Positions 30,964 to 42,154 of a DNA stretch of 64,000 bases are shown piece after piece (position 1 is the stretch's first letter; each line of letters opens with the position of its first letter). Both the position numbers and the translations under genes were made by a program. The DNA lies in contig CM036251.1 in assembly GCA_020698575.1 (NCBI GenBank), positions 11,572,288 through 11,636,287 on the forward strand, given 5' to 3'. The DNA comes from Bostrychus sinensis. Its lineage: Eukaryota > Chordata > Actinopteri > Gobiiformes > Eleotridae. The notes below the pieces were generated by a model. That model did no database searches. It was not told where the DNA came from and saw only the letters and a program-made list of their open reading frames with translations.

Positions 30964-33104
30964 TCAGAGTAGAGGCCTGTCTAACATCGTCAGGGAGACT
31001 GTTCCAGAGTTTAGCTGCATAAAACTGAAACGCTGCTTCACCGAGTTTAGTCCTGACTCTGGGACCGGTCCATATTCACCTGCTGTCAGTGAGATGTAAA
31101 TCTGAGTGTCATCTGCATAGTTGTGGTAGGATATGTTATTGCTGCTTATTAATTGGCCTAAAGGGAGCATGTAAAGATTGAACAAAAGAGGTCCCAGGAT
31201 GGACCCCTGGGGCACTCCACAGGTCAGGGCCATTTGGTCTGAAACACAGTTACCGATTTCAACAAAGTACTTCCTGTCTTCAAGATAGGACTTACACCAT
31301 TTTAGGGCAGTACCAGAAATACCTACCCAGTCCTCTAATCTTTGTAACAGGATCACATGGTCAACTGTATCAAAAGCAGCACTCAGATCCAGCAGAACTA
31401 AGACAGAGACTTTGCCTGTGTCGGTGTTCAGGCGGATGTCATTAGTCACCTTGATAAGAGCAGTCTCAGTGCTGTGATGGGGCCTAAAACCTGACTGAAA
31501 ATCATCAAAGCAGTTGTTCCGCAGAAAAAAGTCAGTAAGTTGTTGGTATACAACTTTCTCAAGGACTTTACCTAAAAACGGCAGGTTTGATATGGACCGA
31601 TAGTTGTTCAGTACTGTGGCATCAAGACTGCTCTTCTTTAGGAGAGGTTTGATGACCGCAGTTTTCAAGGCCCTTGGAAATGTTCCAGATTGCAGTGAGA
31701 TGTTAACTAAATGAGAAAGTTGAGGTAACAAACTGCTCAGCACAGATTTTAGAAATCTAGTGGGTAACACATCAAGGCAGCATGTGGATGAACTCAGACT
31801 GGAGATGATCTCTTGGACTGTTTTGTCAGTGACAGGGGTGAAGTGTGTCAGCTCTGAGTGTCTGGATGGCTGCAGAGTTGTTATCTGTGTTGTGAAGTTT
31901 ATAGCATGTTTAATACTCAGAACCTTGTCATTAAAAAATCTTGCAAACTCATTGCACTTAGATGTGGAAATTAGTTCTGAAGGCAATGGAGCTGGGGGGT
32001 TTGTTAACCTGTTTACTGTAGCAAACAGGACACGTGAGTTGTTACTGCAGTTTGTAATGATTTCAGAAAAATATCTTTCCCTTGTTCTACGCAGAATTTG
32101 ATTGAAAACATTCAACATTTTTCTGTATATCTCATAATGAACCTGGAGCTTTGACTTGCGCCATTTTCGTTCAGCCCTCCGGCACTCCCTTTTCTGTGCC
32201 CTGACCGAGTCCGCATTTCTCCATGGCGCCTTCTGCCTATTTCTAACCATTTTAACCTTCATAGGTGCAATGGTGTCCAGAACATTTACAACACTAGAAA
32301 TATAGGAGTCCAACGACTGATCAACATTAGAACATGAGGTATTTTCAAACCTAATTATTTCCATAAACAGAGTCCCCGTGTTATCATTTATGTGTCTCCT
32401 CTGGACAACTGCAGGACCAGCAGCTGGTTTGGGAATAACAGACAGGTCAAAGAAGACACAAAAATGATCAGACAAAGCAACGTCAGCCACAATAACATTT
32501 GAAATATGAACACCTTTAGTAATAAGCAGGTCCAGAGTGTGGCCTCTGGTGTGGGTGGGCTCACTCACTGCTGAGTAAGGCCAAAGGTTTCAAGGATAGC
32601 ACAAAGTTCTTTAGCATTTCTGTCACAGACGTTATCCACATGTACATTAAAATCACCTGTAATAACTATACAGTCAAAGTCTGTGCAGACAACTGAAAGC
32701 ATTTGAGTAAAATCATCAATAAAACTGTGACAATGTTGGGGTGGCTTATATATGATTATAAAGATTATGGATGGAGATACTTTTAGCTCCATTTTGAAAG
32801 ATACATACTCAAATGATGGAAACACCCCAAATGACAGCCTGTGAGTAACTATATCATCCTTAAGTAAGGCACACACACCACCTCCCTTTTTGTTTTCCCG
32901 TGTTTCTGATAAAAATGTGAAGTTAGGTGGAGTGGATTCAATAAGAACTGCTTTACCCGTTTTGCTGTCTAACCATGTCTCTGTTAAAAACATAAAATCC
33001 AGGTTATAAGAGGAGATAAAATTATTGATTAAAAATGATTTGTTGCATAAAGATCTGACATTGAGCACTGCAAGCTTCAGATCTGACTGAGTAGAACCTG
33101 ACAT
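30964..33104 (-). pseudogene. L2 ORF2: endonuclease-reverse transcriptase, frameshifted and deleted
   Basis: The endonuclease part (33104-32565) has LNVRSLCNKS, FLTETWLDS, GVCALLKDD, VITGDFNVHVD and then ends at a stop. A 1-nt frameshift near 32567 leads into HTRGHTLDLLIT and ALSDHFCVFFDL (SDH motif). The RT follows with NYRSISNLPFLGKVLEK (Ser where YRPI is usual), LDLSAAFDTVDH, GVPQGSILGPLLFNLYM and YADD (near 31118). Just after YADD the sequence jumps to the C-terminal region out of frame (about 31065). The whole is non-coding as it stands but parts are long and open. Confidence 0.85.
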
Positions 33105-33290
33105 TATCTGCTTACAGGGAACTTGAATTAGATTTCTCTGATTGGACAGTCTAACTGTCCCTCTCTTATCTAATCAACGACTTTTGACAGTAGCTATAGC
33201 ACTATGGGAGAAAGCTCTCTCCCAGGGCCTCGGGTTGATAAGTTCTTTATCATGACTAAAAGTCCTGGAACAGCAGAGGCCCTGGGTGTC

Positions 33291-34802
33291 CTAGTCGCTG
33301 ATAGTGTTGATCTTAGTCAGGATCTTTGGTCTGGGGGGTCTGACAGGGGTGCATTGAGGGGTAACAACTCTAGATGTTGTTCGTGGGGGTGGAGCTGGTG
33401 GTGTTTTGGTGGATGGAGCAGGAGAGGTGGAATTCCTGGGGGGCACAGGGGGTAGTGTTTGGTGGGGGGCAGAATTCAGTGTTGTTGATGATAGTACCCG
33501 TGATCTTGCCATGTTTGGAGTAAGGGGTACCATTTTAATTCCTGATTTCACCAAGCTTTCAAGGTGGTTGGGAAAACCCATTGGTGAAGCTGGTGAAAGG
33601 ATGGAAAGTGAAGAGTCTGCAGAGGGTGTGGATGTAGCAGGTGGGGCCCAGGGCTGTGGTGAGGGCACCGATGGAGGTGCCAGAGGTACTGCTGGAGCTG
33701 AAACCCTTTCTGTGTCCTTGACCGGCGAGGCGGGAGCGCTTCTGTCATTCCTCTCTTCTCTCAGTGGCTGCGTAGGACCCCGTCCAGGCCCTTTCTGATG
33801 CCTCAGAGCGTGGAGGAGGTTATCCGTCAGTCGCCTCACTCCACCTCTGCACAGGTGTGGGCCCTTTCCTTTAAACAGGTCCTCCCGTTGCCAAAACAGA
33901 TTGAAGTTGTCAATGAAGTTCACTCCTCTAGACTCACAGACCCCGGACAGCCAAGTGTTCAGTTGAAGCAGCCGACTGAATTTATTCATCTTCCTGTCGA
34001 TGTTCGGGAGAGGTCCACTGATAGATGACTGGATTGCCACTTTATCAAGTTTCTCAAAAAGTATAGTGAAGTCCTTTTTTAAAACTTCTGATTCTCCCTT
34101 CCTGATGTCGACAGCACCCACGTGCAGGATCAGCTGCTTGACTCCCTGATGTTTGGATATGACCTGGGGGAGGAGTGCCATTATATCAGTGACCGTGGTG
34201 CTTGGGTAGCTGCATGTAACAATCCTACTGTTGTTTATGTCACTGATAGCACCGTCTCCCAGCAGCAGGATATCTCTGTCCTTCACTTTTGGCATAGATT
34301 TATTCTCTCTGTCTTTCTGATTTTTTCTCATAACATCATGGCTCTTGTCTTGTACCATACAGTTTTCTGTCTGTTTGTCAGGCACAGCAGAGTTCACATT
34401 CATATTTAACTCTGACAGTGGTTGAAATCTGTTTGTTAGCTGTATGTTAGCTGTAGGTTGGGTCATGACTGCCTTGTTGCCAGCATTCTCCTTTAGCGTT
34501 TGGTGCCTCTTTGGCTTGGCACCAAGTCTAGGCCAGTTTTCAGTATTTTGGTCAATTCCCACTTTTGATAGTTTAGGAAAAGACACAGTGTCATTTAGAT
34601 TTAAGTACACTGTAGTATTTTTGTCAGTATCCTTTTTCCAGGTTGTAAATTTTGACTTCTTACCACTTGATGTCAGAGGGAGAGTGTCATGAAGTCCTTT
34701 CTCTGATTCTAAAGCAAAAATCCTCGCTTGTAGTATGTTGATTTCTTGAAGGTAAATCCGGCAATTTTCACAGAGAGAATTTGCTGTATTTTCCACCGAC
34801 AT
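33291..34802 (-). CDS. L2 ORF1 protein with SGNH/esterase-like domain, 503 aa
   Basis: This is the ORF1 of the L2 element. After an N-terminal Cys-containing helix (SLCENCRIYLQEI) and a low-complexity region, residues about 175-345 resemble the SGNH hydrolase/esterase fold used by CR1/L2-type ORF1 proteins. It has DILLLGDGAISD (Ser block replaced by GDGA), LILHVGAVDI (block III, usually GxND, here GAVD) and GPHLCRGGVRRL near the C-terminal Asp-His block. A Pro/Ser-rich tail follows (about 360-503). The frame is fully open. The expected catalytic Ser in the first block appears to be Gly-Asp-Gly, so esterase activity is doubtful. Confidence 0.72.
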   Translation of the reverse strand: MSVENTANSLCENCRIYLQEINILQARIFALESEKGLHDTLPLTSSGKKSKFTTWKKDTDKNTTVYLNLNDTVSFPKLSKVGIDQNTENWPRLGAKPKRHQTLKENAGNKAVMTQPTANIQLTNRFQPLSELNMNVNSAVPDKQTENCMVQDKSHDVMRKNQKDRENKSMPKVKDRDILLLGDGAISDINNSRIVTCSYPSTTVTDIMALLPQVISKHQGVKQLILHVGAVDIRKGESEVLKKDFTILFEKLDKVAIQSSISGPLPNIDRKMNKFSRLLQLNTWLSGVCESRGVNFIDNFNLFWQREDLFKGKGPHLCRGGVRRLTDNLLHALRHQKGPGRGPTQPLREERNDRSAPASPVKDTERVSAPAVPLAPPSVPSPQPWAPPATSTPSADSSLSILSPASPMGFPNHLESLVKSGIKMVPLTPNMARSRVLSSTTLNSAPHQTLPPVPPRNSTSPAPSTKTPPAPPPRTTSRVVTPQCTPVRPPRPKILTKINTISD

Positions 34803-34867
34803 GTTTAAAAATGTTTCCCAGACTGTAGTCGCTCGGCTCGTCAGATAAGTTTTTTAATCAGTAAAAG

Positions 34868-34900
<33 letters not shown>

Positions 34901-35260
34901 CGTTTTGGGCTAACTTAGAAGATTTAAAAGATAGGCTATTATAAAAAGTTAGTCCAAGAATCAAGGAATAAAAAGTAAAAGGATTAAAAAAGGAACGTAA
35001 ACCTGGTCAAAGCAGGAGCAGGGAAAAAAGCGTCTGCACTCTTCAGAAGCAGGAAGCAACTCTCATATACATATACATATAGCCTGTGTAGTTTGGAACA
35101 TTTACTCCATTTATTTTAAGTAAATCATTTCAGACAAGACACAGAAAAAATAGACTGAACAGGTAGAGCTCTGCAGTGTAATGTAGAAAGTATTTTCATT
35201 TGTCTAGTTACAGGAGTTAGTCTGCCCCAGGGCAGCTGTGGCTACAGACACAGCTCTCAC

Positions 35261-35335
35261 AACCACCGACTGTGACTGAGGAGTGAATGAATGATGCAAT
35301 TTAAAGCACTTTGCTTGAAACTGCAGTTTACAATG
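35261..35335 (+). repeat. SINE tail fragment
   Basis: ACTGTGACTGAGGAGTGAAT, AATGATGC and AAAGCACTTTG resemble the tail of the SINE at 26.0-26.3 kb. It lies between the L2 element and exon 4 of P450 locus B. Confidence 0.4.
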
Positions 35336-36159
35336 TTGCCACTAGATGTTGCTAGAAACTGCACACTGCACTTTTCAAACCTACAGCTGTCCAACAGCTT
35401 GTAACTCATGTATTTGTCCTTAAGGCAGAACTCTGAGTGCTAAAGTTATGTTTCATAACATCGCCTCCAATGTGATCTGCCTGGTTCTCTTCCACAAACG
35501 ATTTGATTATGATGACGTGTTTATAAAAAGGTTTGTGGACTGTTTCACCACGCTTACCAAGACTCTTAATGGACCCTGGGCCTTTGTGAGTTATCATATA
35601 TTCACATTTAACTACAAATATTGACACATAAGTGCAAATGTATTGTGGTAATGATTATGTTTTCTTGCAGCTGTATGACACTTTTCACTTGGTCCGGTAC
35701 TTGCCTTTACCATTCAACAAGGCTTTTAAATCAATGCAGGTAAACTTGTTCATAAAACTTAAAAATATATAACCATAATGAGTCTTTTGTACTTCCTAGT
35801 CATCTGATGGTGTCTTGGTTTTTGTGTCTCAGACATTAAAAGGCATGACTATGCTTGTAATAAATGAGCACATGAAGACCAGAGAACCAGGACAACCTCG
35901 GGACTTTGTCGACTGCTATTTGGATGAAATGGACAAGGTGGATACTTCAGTGCCATTGAACTATATACATAAAATACAATACAACAAACTCTGGTCACTT
36001 GTATATAGGAAGTCACAAAAGATCAAATATTGTGTGACCCATAGATCACTGGTTCTCACCTGATCTGAGCATTGGGCCCAATTGCATCCCGGATTATTTT
36101 ATTGTGACCCACTTTTTACAGAACCATATTGTTCAAAATTATTTTAATACTAACTTTAT

Positions 36160-36776
36160 GATATGATGTTCTATCCTTATGTGGGTCTGGGTCACAGAGG
36201 CAGCAGACTTTTCCTCCAGCTTCTTCAGGGGATATCCAGGCCAGCTAAGAGACATAATCCCTCCAGCATGTCCTGGATTGACCCTGGTGTGTCTCGGTGG
36301 GACATGCCTGAAGGGCATCCAAAATAGATACCCAAGCTGCTTCAGTTGTCCCCTCTCACTGTGGAGGAGCAGTGGCTCTACTCCAAGTGTAAACAAGCTC
36401 CTCACTGTACCTCTGTAGAAGCGCCCAGCCTCACTGCGGAGAAAACTCATTTCGGCCGCTTGTATCCGGGATCTTGTCCTTTCGGTCATGACCCAAAGCT
36501 CATGACCATAGGTGAGAGTAGGAACGTAGATCGACCGGTAAATAGAGAGCTTCACCTTTCGGCTCCGCTCCTTCTTCACCACAACAGACCGATACAACAA
36601 CCTCATTACTGCAGACGCTGCCCCGATCCGTCTGTCGATCTCACGCTCCATCACTCGTGAACAAGACTCCGAGATACTTAAACTCCTCCACTTGAGGCAG
36701 TAGCTCTGCTCCGACCTGGAAAGGGCAGGCCACCCTTTTCCGGTTGAGAACCATGGTCTCGGACCTGGAGGTGCTG
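36160..36776 (-). mobile_element. Rex3/RTE-like LINE 3' fragment, degenerate
   Basis: The minus strand encodes MEREIDRRIGAASAVMRLLY then LTYGHELWVMTERTRSRIQA, the C-terminal region of the same RTE-type LINE as the copies at 41.2, 43.4 and 45.3 kb, with several frame changes. It separates the first exon 4-6 set of locus B from the second. Confidence 0.8.
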
Positions 36777-37714
36777 GTTAATAATACTACCCACTACAAA
36801 CTACATAACAATCAGCATAAAGAACAATAAGCAGCTTTCTACAACATTTTAAAAAGATGTTTAGTCTAATAAAGTGGCCTCGGGTGTACACACCATATTC
36901 ATGTAAACAAGAGCAGAAAGGAAAATGCTATAAATAAAAATTGTCATGTGATCAGACCTATTTCAGTTTTTTCTAATTTCTAATTTCAGTTTTTGTTCAC
37001 AGACAAAGGCATCTCTCTGTACAAAGTTTATTATTGAGCCTGAAGAAAATTCAGGAAATTCATTTACCGTTGCCACTAGATGTTGCTAGAAACTACACAC
37101 TGCACTCCTCAAACTTAAACTACCTTATGTCTTCTAACTCATGTCTTTGTCCTGTAGGCAAAATTCTGAGTGCTCAAGTTATGTTTCATAACATCGCCTC
37201 CAACGTGATCTGCCTGGTTCTGTTAGGCAAACGATTTGATTATGATGATGAGTTTATGAAAAAGTTTGTGAATAATTTCAAAGAGATAACCAAGACTGTT
37301 AATGGGCCCTGGGCTTTTGTGAGTTTTATTCACATTTAAACACATTATCCATTAGAGATACATACATTAGCACTAATCTACTGTGGTATTGATCATGTTT
37401 TCTTGCAGCTGTATGACAGTTTTTTCTGGGTTCGGTACCTGCCATTGCCATTCAACAAAGCTTTCAAATCAGTACAGGTAAACTTATTCCTGCATTATAC
37501 AATTTTTAAAATAGCTCAGAGTTCCCAATTGACAAATTTAATTTGTGATGTCTTGTTTTTGTGTTTTTTTAGATTTTAAAAGGCATGACTACCTCTGTAA
37601 TCAATGAGCACATGAAGACCAGAGTGCCTGGACAACCAAGACACTATGTTGACTGCTATCTGGATGAAATGGACAAGGTAAATACTTCAATTGCTGAATA
37701 ATATTAATAATGGA

Positions 37715-37990
37715 TTGGTTTTGTATTGCACTTTCCAAGTCCAACTTTACATTAGACCATTATTCATTCACTCCTTAAAAACACTAATGGTTAACTACTT
37801 CTATGGCCAAGGTGGGTGAAGTGTCTTGCCTAAGGACACAAAAGGCAGTATGCTGTAATGAGGATCAAACCACTAATCTTCTGATTTCCCAGCAACTGTT
37901 TCTACTGAGCTAGTGCCGACTAAATTGCCCATAAAGGACCAAAGTGAGAGTGTGTCTGTCAGTGTATGTCTTTTTTTATTTAATGATGCA
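37715..37990 (-). repeat. SINE, minus orientation, in intron 6 of locus B
   Basis: The complementary strand contains the fish SINE body motif with CCTTAGGCAAGACACTTCAC and an upstream tRNA-like head (GCTCAGTAGAAACAGTTGCT near 37895-37915). It is not present in the matching intron of gene A. Confidence 0.6.
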
Positions 37991-38169
37991 TATTAATAAT
38001 AAACATTAGAACAAATGTAAATTTGCCAGATTATAGCCTTGGGATAATTTCTGTCTGCAGTCCCCTGGCAGGTTGATGTTATAAAGAAATAAATAGGCAA
38101 TATACAAAGAAGAACACACAGCACAACAAGGACAAATACATAGACACCATAAAGTACAACATGGTCAGT

Positions 38170-38690
38170 GTTAGTACAGACAATTACACAGGGTTAAGAG
38201 AAAAATGAAAAGTGATGAGAATTCATTCAAGTATGGATATTGCACAAGGCCGAACATGATTTCATAATAAAACACCATTTGTAGATGTTCTAGGTCACAT
38301 GTGATCACATGTTTGAGTCTTGCAGCCACAGTTTCAATTATTTTTTTAAGGTAACAAAACTTGTGCATTCCTTCACTGAGGGAGGTGTGCTGTTCCAGAA
38401 GGTTGAGCCCTGAAATGACAGAACGTTTTGAGAAAATGATGTTCGCCTAAATGGGAGCTCACAGTCACCTCTAGCAGTGGCTCGAGTTACTTGTGAAGAG
38501 CCACTGAGGGATTTCTGTTTGATAAATTCATTCAATGATTGAGGGGCTAACCCATGTAGGACTTTATAAACCAGACAGGCAGATTTAAATTGTTTAAAAT
38601 TTGAGAAACTCAGATTGTACTTATCAAGAATGTGGCAGTGATGGTAAGAAATGGGTTTCTTATCCAGGACTTTCTAATAATATAAAAACC
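38170..38690 (-). mobile_element. LINE reverse-transcriptase C-terminal fragment
   Basis: On the minus strand, SACLVYKVLHGLAPQSLNEF leads into a block with TRATARGDCELPFRRTSF and STFWNSTPPSVKECTSF. This is the typical end of a non-LTR polymerase ORF of Jockey/L2/Rex1 type. Only the last part is present. It is an insertion in intron 6 of locus B. Confidence 0.65.
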
Positions 38691-38810
38691 AGCATATAAC
38701 CAGCTGGGGATACAATATCTTTGTGTCAGCCCTGTATCTACTCAGCCATTGTCCAGGGTGTAGACCGCCTAAAGCCCATAGTTTCTGAGATGGTCCAGCC
38801 ATGCATCACT

Positions 38811-39186
38811 ATGGTAGTGCTGAAGGGCAAGTCACACCAACAAATACGAAAATACGCACACAAACTCTAAAACACTACAGCAAACTCTAAAAACACTACA
38901 GCAAATGAGATTAAGGAAAGGGCAGGACCTTTGTGCTTGACTGACTGACAGAGCTGTTTCAGGTCTGAATACGGCACACAAGCGAATCAGGAAACAAACA
39001 TCCTACTTTTATGACGCAGCTGAGCAAATTTCAAAGACTTTTGGACGTATATTGCATTAAATTAGATGCCTACAATCATGGCATTATGTGTCCTACCCTT
39101 TCCTTAATCACATTTGCTGTAGTGTTTTAGAGTTTGTGTACATGTTTTTGATTTTGTTGGTGTGACTTGTCCTTCAGGGCCACCAT
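38811..39186. mobile_element. 376-bp MITE with terminal inverted repeats of about 95 bp
   Basis: The left end ATGGTAGTGCTGAAGGGCAA and the reverse complement of the right end, ATGGTGGCCCTGAAGGACAA, start long imperfect inverted repeats that include CACAAACTCTAAAACACTAC in both arms. Flanks CATCACT and CATCATT may be a degenerate target duplication. Gene A lacks the element at the matching intron position (about 10160). The superfamily is not clear. Confidence 0.7.
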
Positions 39187-41165
39187 ACATCATTCCTAAC
39201 AAAAAGAAACAGAAGATGAATAATGTCGAGGCCCGGTTAAAAAATAACTGAAAAAATGATGGCTAAGAACAATTTTTTTAAGTTTTTTTTTTTTTTTTAC
39301 AGAGAGGCAATGATGGCTCATCGTTTTGTTTAGATGAACTTTTGATGTCATGTCTCAATCTTCACGCTGCTGGCACCGACACCACGTCCAATACATTGCT
39401 CACCAGCTTCCTCTATCTCATGACCATGCCACACATTCAGGGTATGATGGGAATTTTTAATTGTGATGAGTTTTGATGTTAGAGTAGTGTTTATTCTACG
39501 TTCATCTTTTGTCTTTTCCTCAGAGCGCTGTCAGCAGGAGATAGACCAAGTGCTGAAAGGAAAAGACTTTGTCACTTTTGAAGACAGACACAACATGCCT
39601 TATGTCCAGGTTCATAAAGATATTGTTAATAATTAGATACTAATTTTTAAAAATTGCTTCATATTTCATTGCTGTTTATTCAGGCTGTGGTGCATGAAAG
39701 TCAGAGGATTGCCAACACTATCCCACTGAGTATTTTCCACGCCACCACGAGAGACACAGAGCTGATGGGATACTCCATTTCCTAAAGTGAGTACAGAGTT
39801 GTATTCATGCTGCGTTCATGTGCTCCTCATGTACTTGTCTTTCTGAGAGAAGTCGTGTTTGGTCTCTGCCTACTTTTCCTTACACAGCCCTGTGTGACCA
39901 GTTTGTGACTGAGGAGTGAATGAATAATGCACCTAACTGTAAAGCAACTGTGTCTAGAAAATCCCTATATAAAACCAATGTGTTATTATTAAAAGTAGTC
40001 TAAAATTCCCTCTTATGGTCCCAGGGCACTACAATCATCACTAACCTGTCGTCAGCGCTCAGTGAAGAGGGACAGTGGAAGTTTCCTCATGAGTTCAACC
40101 CTGAAAACTTTCTCAATGACAAGGGAGAGTTTGTCAAACCAGACGCCTTCCTGCCTTTCTCTGCAGGTACAGTACTGCAGCCCCACATTCTTAAACTAAA
40201 TGCCATTACTAACAGTTTTCAGTGTTTTTGGACAGGTCCTCGAATGTGTCTTGGAGAAGGCTTGGCTCGTATGGAGCTCTTCCTCATCATGGTGACTCTG
40301 CTGAGGAAGTTTAGGTTCATTTGGCCTGAGGATGCAGGAGAGCCTGACTATGATCTGGTTTTTGGCATGAGTTTAACACCTAAACCCTACAACATGAAGG
40401 TGGAGCTCAGGGCCATGCAATGAGGACCTAATGTAGTTGGGGGTTCACCTTTGAACCATGTAATGGGCTCATAACTAATATAGCCAGTGCATGTATTGGA
40501 CCCTAATATATCCTGCCCCAGTATCCCCTGAATTTCATTATTGATACAAAAAGAGTTATTTCAATAAATGAACACATGATGGCACTAACCTTGTTTGCAT
40601 TTGTTTTATTTATCCATTAGAAATAAGTAGAAAACTACAATATTATTTATCTTGTCACAGTTTTTACTAGGACCCGAAACAGAACACAGCTGGTGAGATT
40701 TAAAAATGGTTTAATACAAGAATGTTGTCAGAGGTAATTAGTAAATAATCTGAACGTAGAGGAACTGGCGGATGAGCAGGCAGGCAGAAACTTAAGCAGA
40801 GGGACACAGCACCTGGATACAGAAGAAGGTAAGTACAAGTACGGCAAAAATCCACCGACAAAGTTGAGCCAAGTGTTCACTAACTGGTAGTTTTAGCAAT
40901 GATGAACTGGCGAGGAGTGAGTGAAGAGCCAGGCTTCTTATACAGCAGCTGATAAAGGTGGGATTGTAGACGGATGTGCCCCCTGCCACCAGTGTTGTGC
41001 ATGAACGAGTTCAAATGAACGCGTTCATTGAACACGTTCATTTTTATGTGAACTTTGAACTGAACGCAACACATTTGTAAATCAAGAACTTAAACGTGAA
41101 TTTGTTCAGATTATGTGAGATGAACGACGTACGTCACGTCAATTAAACGTCGGAATTTGTTTTCC

Positions 41166-41810
41166 TCCTGCCTCAAGTGGAGGAGTTCAAGTATCTTGGG
41201 GTCTTGTTCACGAGTGAGGGAAGGATGGAACGTGAGATCGACAGACGGATCGGTGCAGCGTCTGCAGTAATGCGGTCGTTGTATCAGTGTGTTGTGGTGA
41301 AGAAGGAGCTGAGCCGAAAGGCAAAGCTCTCGATTTACCGTTCGATCTACGTTCCTACTCTCACCTATGGTCATGAGCTTTGGGTCATGACCGAAAGGAC
41401 AAGATCTCGGATACAAGCGGCCGAAATGAGTTTCCTCCGCAGGGTGGCTGGGCGCTCCCTTAGAGATAAGGTGAGGAGCTCAGTCACATGGGAGGAGCTC
41501 GGAGTAGAGCCGCTGCTCCTCCACATCGAGAGGAGTCAGCTGAGGTGGCTCGGGCATCTGTTTCGGATGCCTCCTGGACGTCTTCCTGGGGAGGTGTTCC
41601 GGGCATGTCCCACCGGGAGGAGGCCCCGGGGAAGACCTAGGACACGCTGGAGGGACTACGTCTCTCAGCTGGCCTGGGAACGCCTTGGGGTGCCCCCGGT
41701 AAAGCTGGAGGAAGTGTCTGTGGAGAGGGAAGACATCTCCCAGGGCATCTCTGCTTAGACTGCTGCCTCCGCGACCCGGCCCCGGATAAAGCGGAAGAAG
41801 ATGGATGGAT
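41166..41810 (+). mobile_element. 5'-truncated Rex3/RTE-like LINE with target duplication
   Basis: This is the C-terminal part of an RTE-type LINE, open for about 193 codons (VEEFKYLGVLFTSEGRMER then LTYGHELWVMTERTRSRIQA, ending GRPRTRWRDYVSQLAWERLG). It finishes in ATGGATGGATGG, consistent with the GATG-repeat tail of Rex3. GGAATTTGTTTTCC occurs at 41152-41165 and 41811-41824, a 14-bp target duplication. It was inserted into the hAT element and is therefore younger than it. Confidence 0.88.
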
Positions 41811-42154
41811 GGAATTTGTTTTCCCCTGAGTCGAGTGACGAGGTCTGATCGCACTTTTTAAACAGCGCTGTCCCTCACTGCCCACGGGTTCCACTCCAAA
41901 ACTGCACCTCTTCACCAGAGAGCGCTTGTGTGCGCAATGCATCTTGGGTAATGTAGTGTGAAGCCAAAGATAGTTGAATCTAATACCTTTGGCAGTGCAA
42001 GTGAAGGCACAGAGAACACAGACGATGCTGCCTCTAACTATGATCATTTACAGACATTTTACACATTGTCACGCAAAGACTATGACGGAAAAAAATTACC
42101 TTTCTGTGCAAGCTTATATATGCAAAAACGTCCATTTTGTGTGATAGAATTTAA

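Larger units (their letters stand above)
30716..35063 (-). mobile_element. L2-clade LINE, near full length, internally deleted
   Basis: This minus-strand L2 element has a 5' UTR with an A/T homopolymer (34872-34900), ORF1 (34802-33291), ORF2 in two frames (33104-30964), and a 3' end of tandem GGCAA repeats at about 30716-30735. ORF2 has a frameshift near 32567 and a deletion after the YADD box that removes the stretch still present at about 930-1160 in the other copy, so it is defective. It lies in intron 3 of P450 locus B. The exact 5' border is uncertain. Confidence 0.85.
27008..35937 (+). pseudogene. CYP2 locus B, 5' part (exons 1-6), frameshifted
   Basis: Six exons of a CYP2 gene paralogous to gene A: 27008-27169, 27883-28046, 28196-28348, 35425-35585, 35671-35739, 35833-35937. 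Exon 1 encodes the membrane anchor and FPPGP hinge. Exon 2 is 164 nt instead of 163: an extra A at about 27906 (AACGTACTACAG versus AACGTCTACAG in genes A and C) shifts the frame before the substrate-recognition part. Intron 3 is 7 kb because a Tc1 transposon and an L2 LINE inserted in it. Exons 4-6 here differ clearly from gene A. No exon 7 of its own follows; instead a second exon 4-6 set begins at 37158. Confidence 0.82.
37158..40423 (+). pseudogene. CYP2 locus B, 3' part (second exons 4-6, then 7-11)
   Basis: Exons: 37158-37318, 37409-37477, 37573-37677, 39303-39441, 39524-39609, 39684-39786, 40025-40166, 40236-40423. They and their short introns are nearly identical to gene A, far closer than the first exon 4-6 set of locus B. 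The I-helix AGTDTT, K-helix ESQR and heme loop FSAGPRMCLG are all encoded. Exon 9 has 103 nt instead of 102: an extra T near 39780 (CCATTTCCTAAAG) puts TAA in frame just before the splice donor, which removes the heme domain. No exons 1-3 precede this set. A poly(A) signal lies at 40563. Either one composite pseudogene or two fused partial duplicates. Confidence 0.83.

Noticed and set aside
27008..40423. Locus B as a third functional P450 gene
   Set aside because: Frameshifts in exon 2 and exon 9 and a doubled exon 4-6 set; would need sequencing errors at both points.
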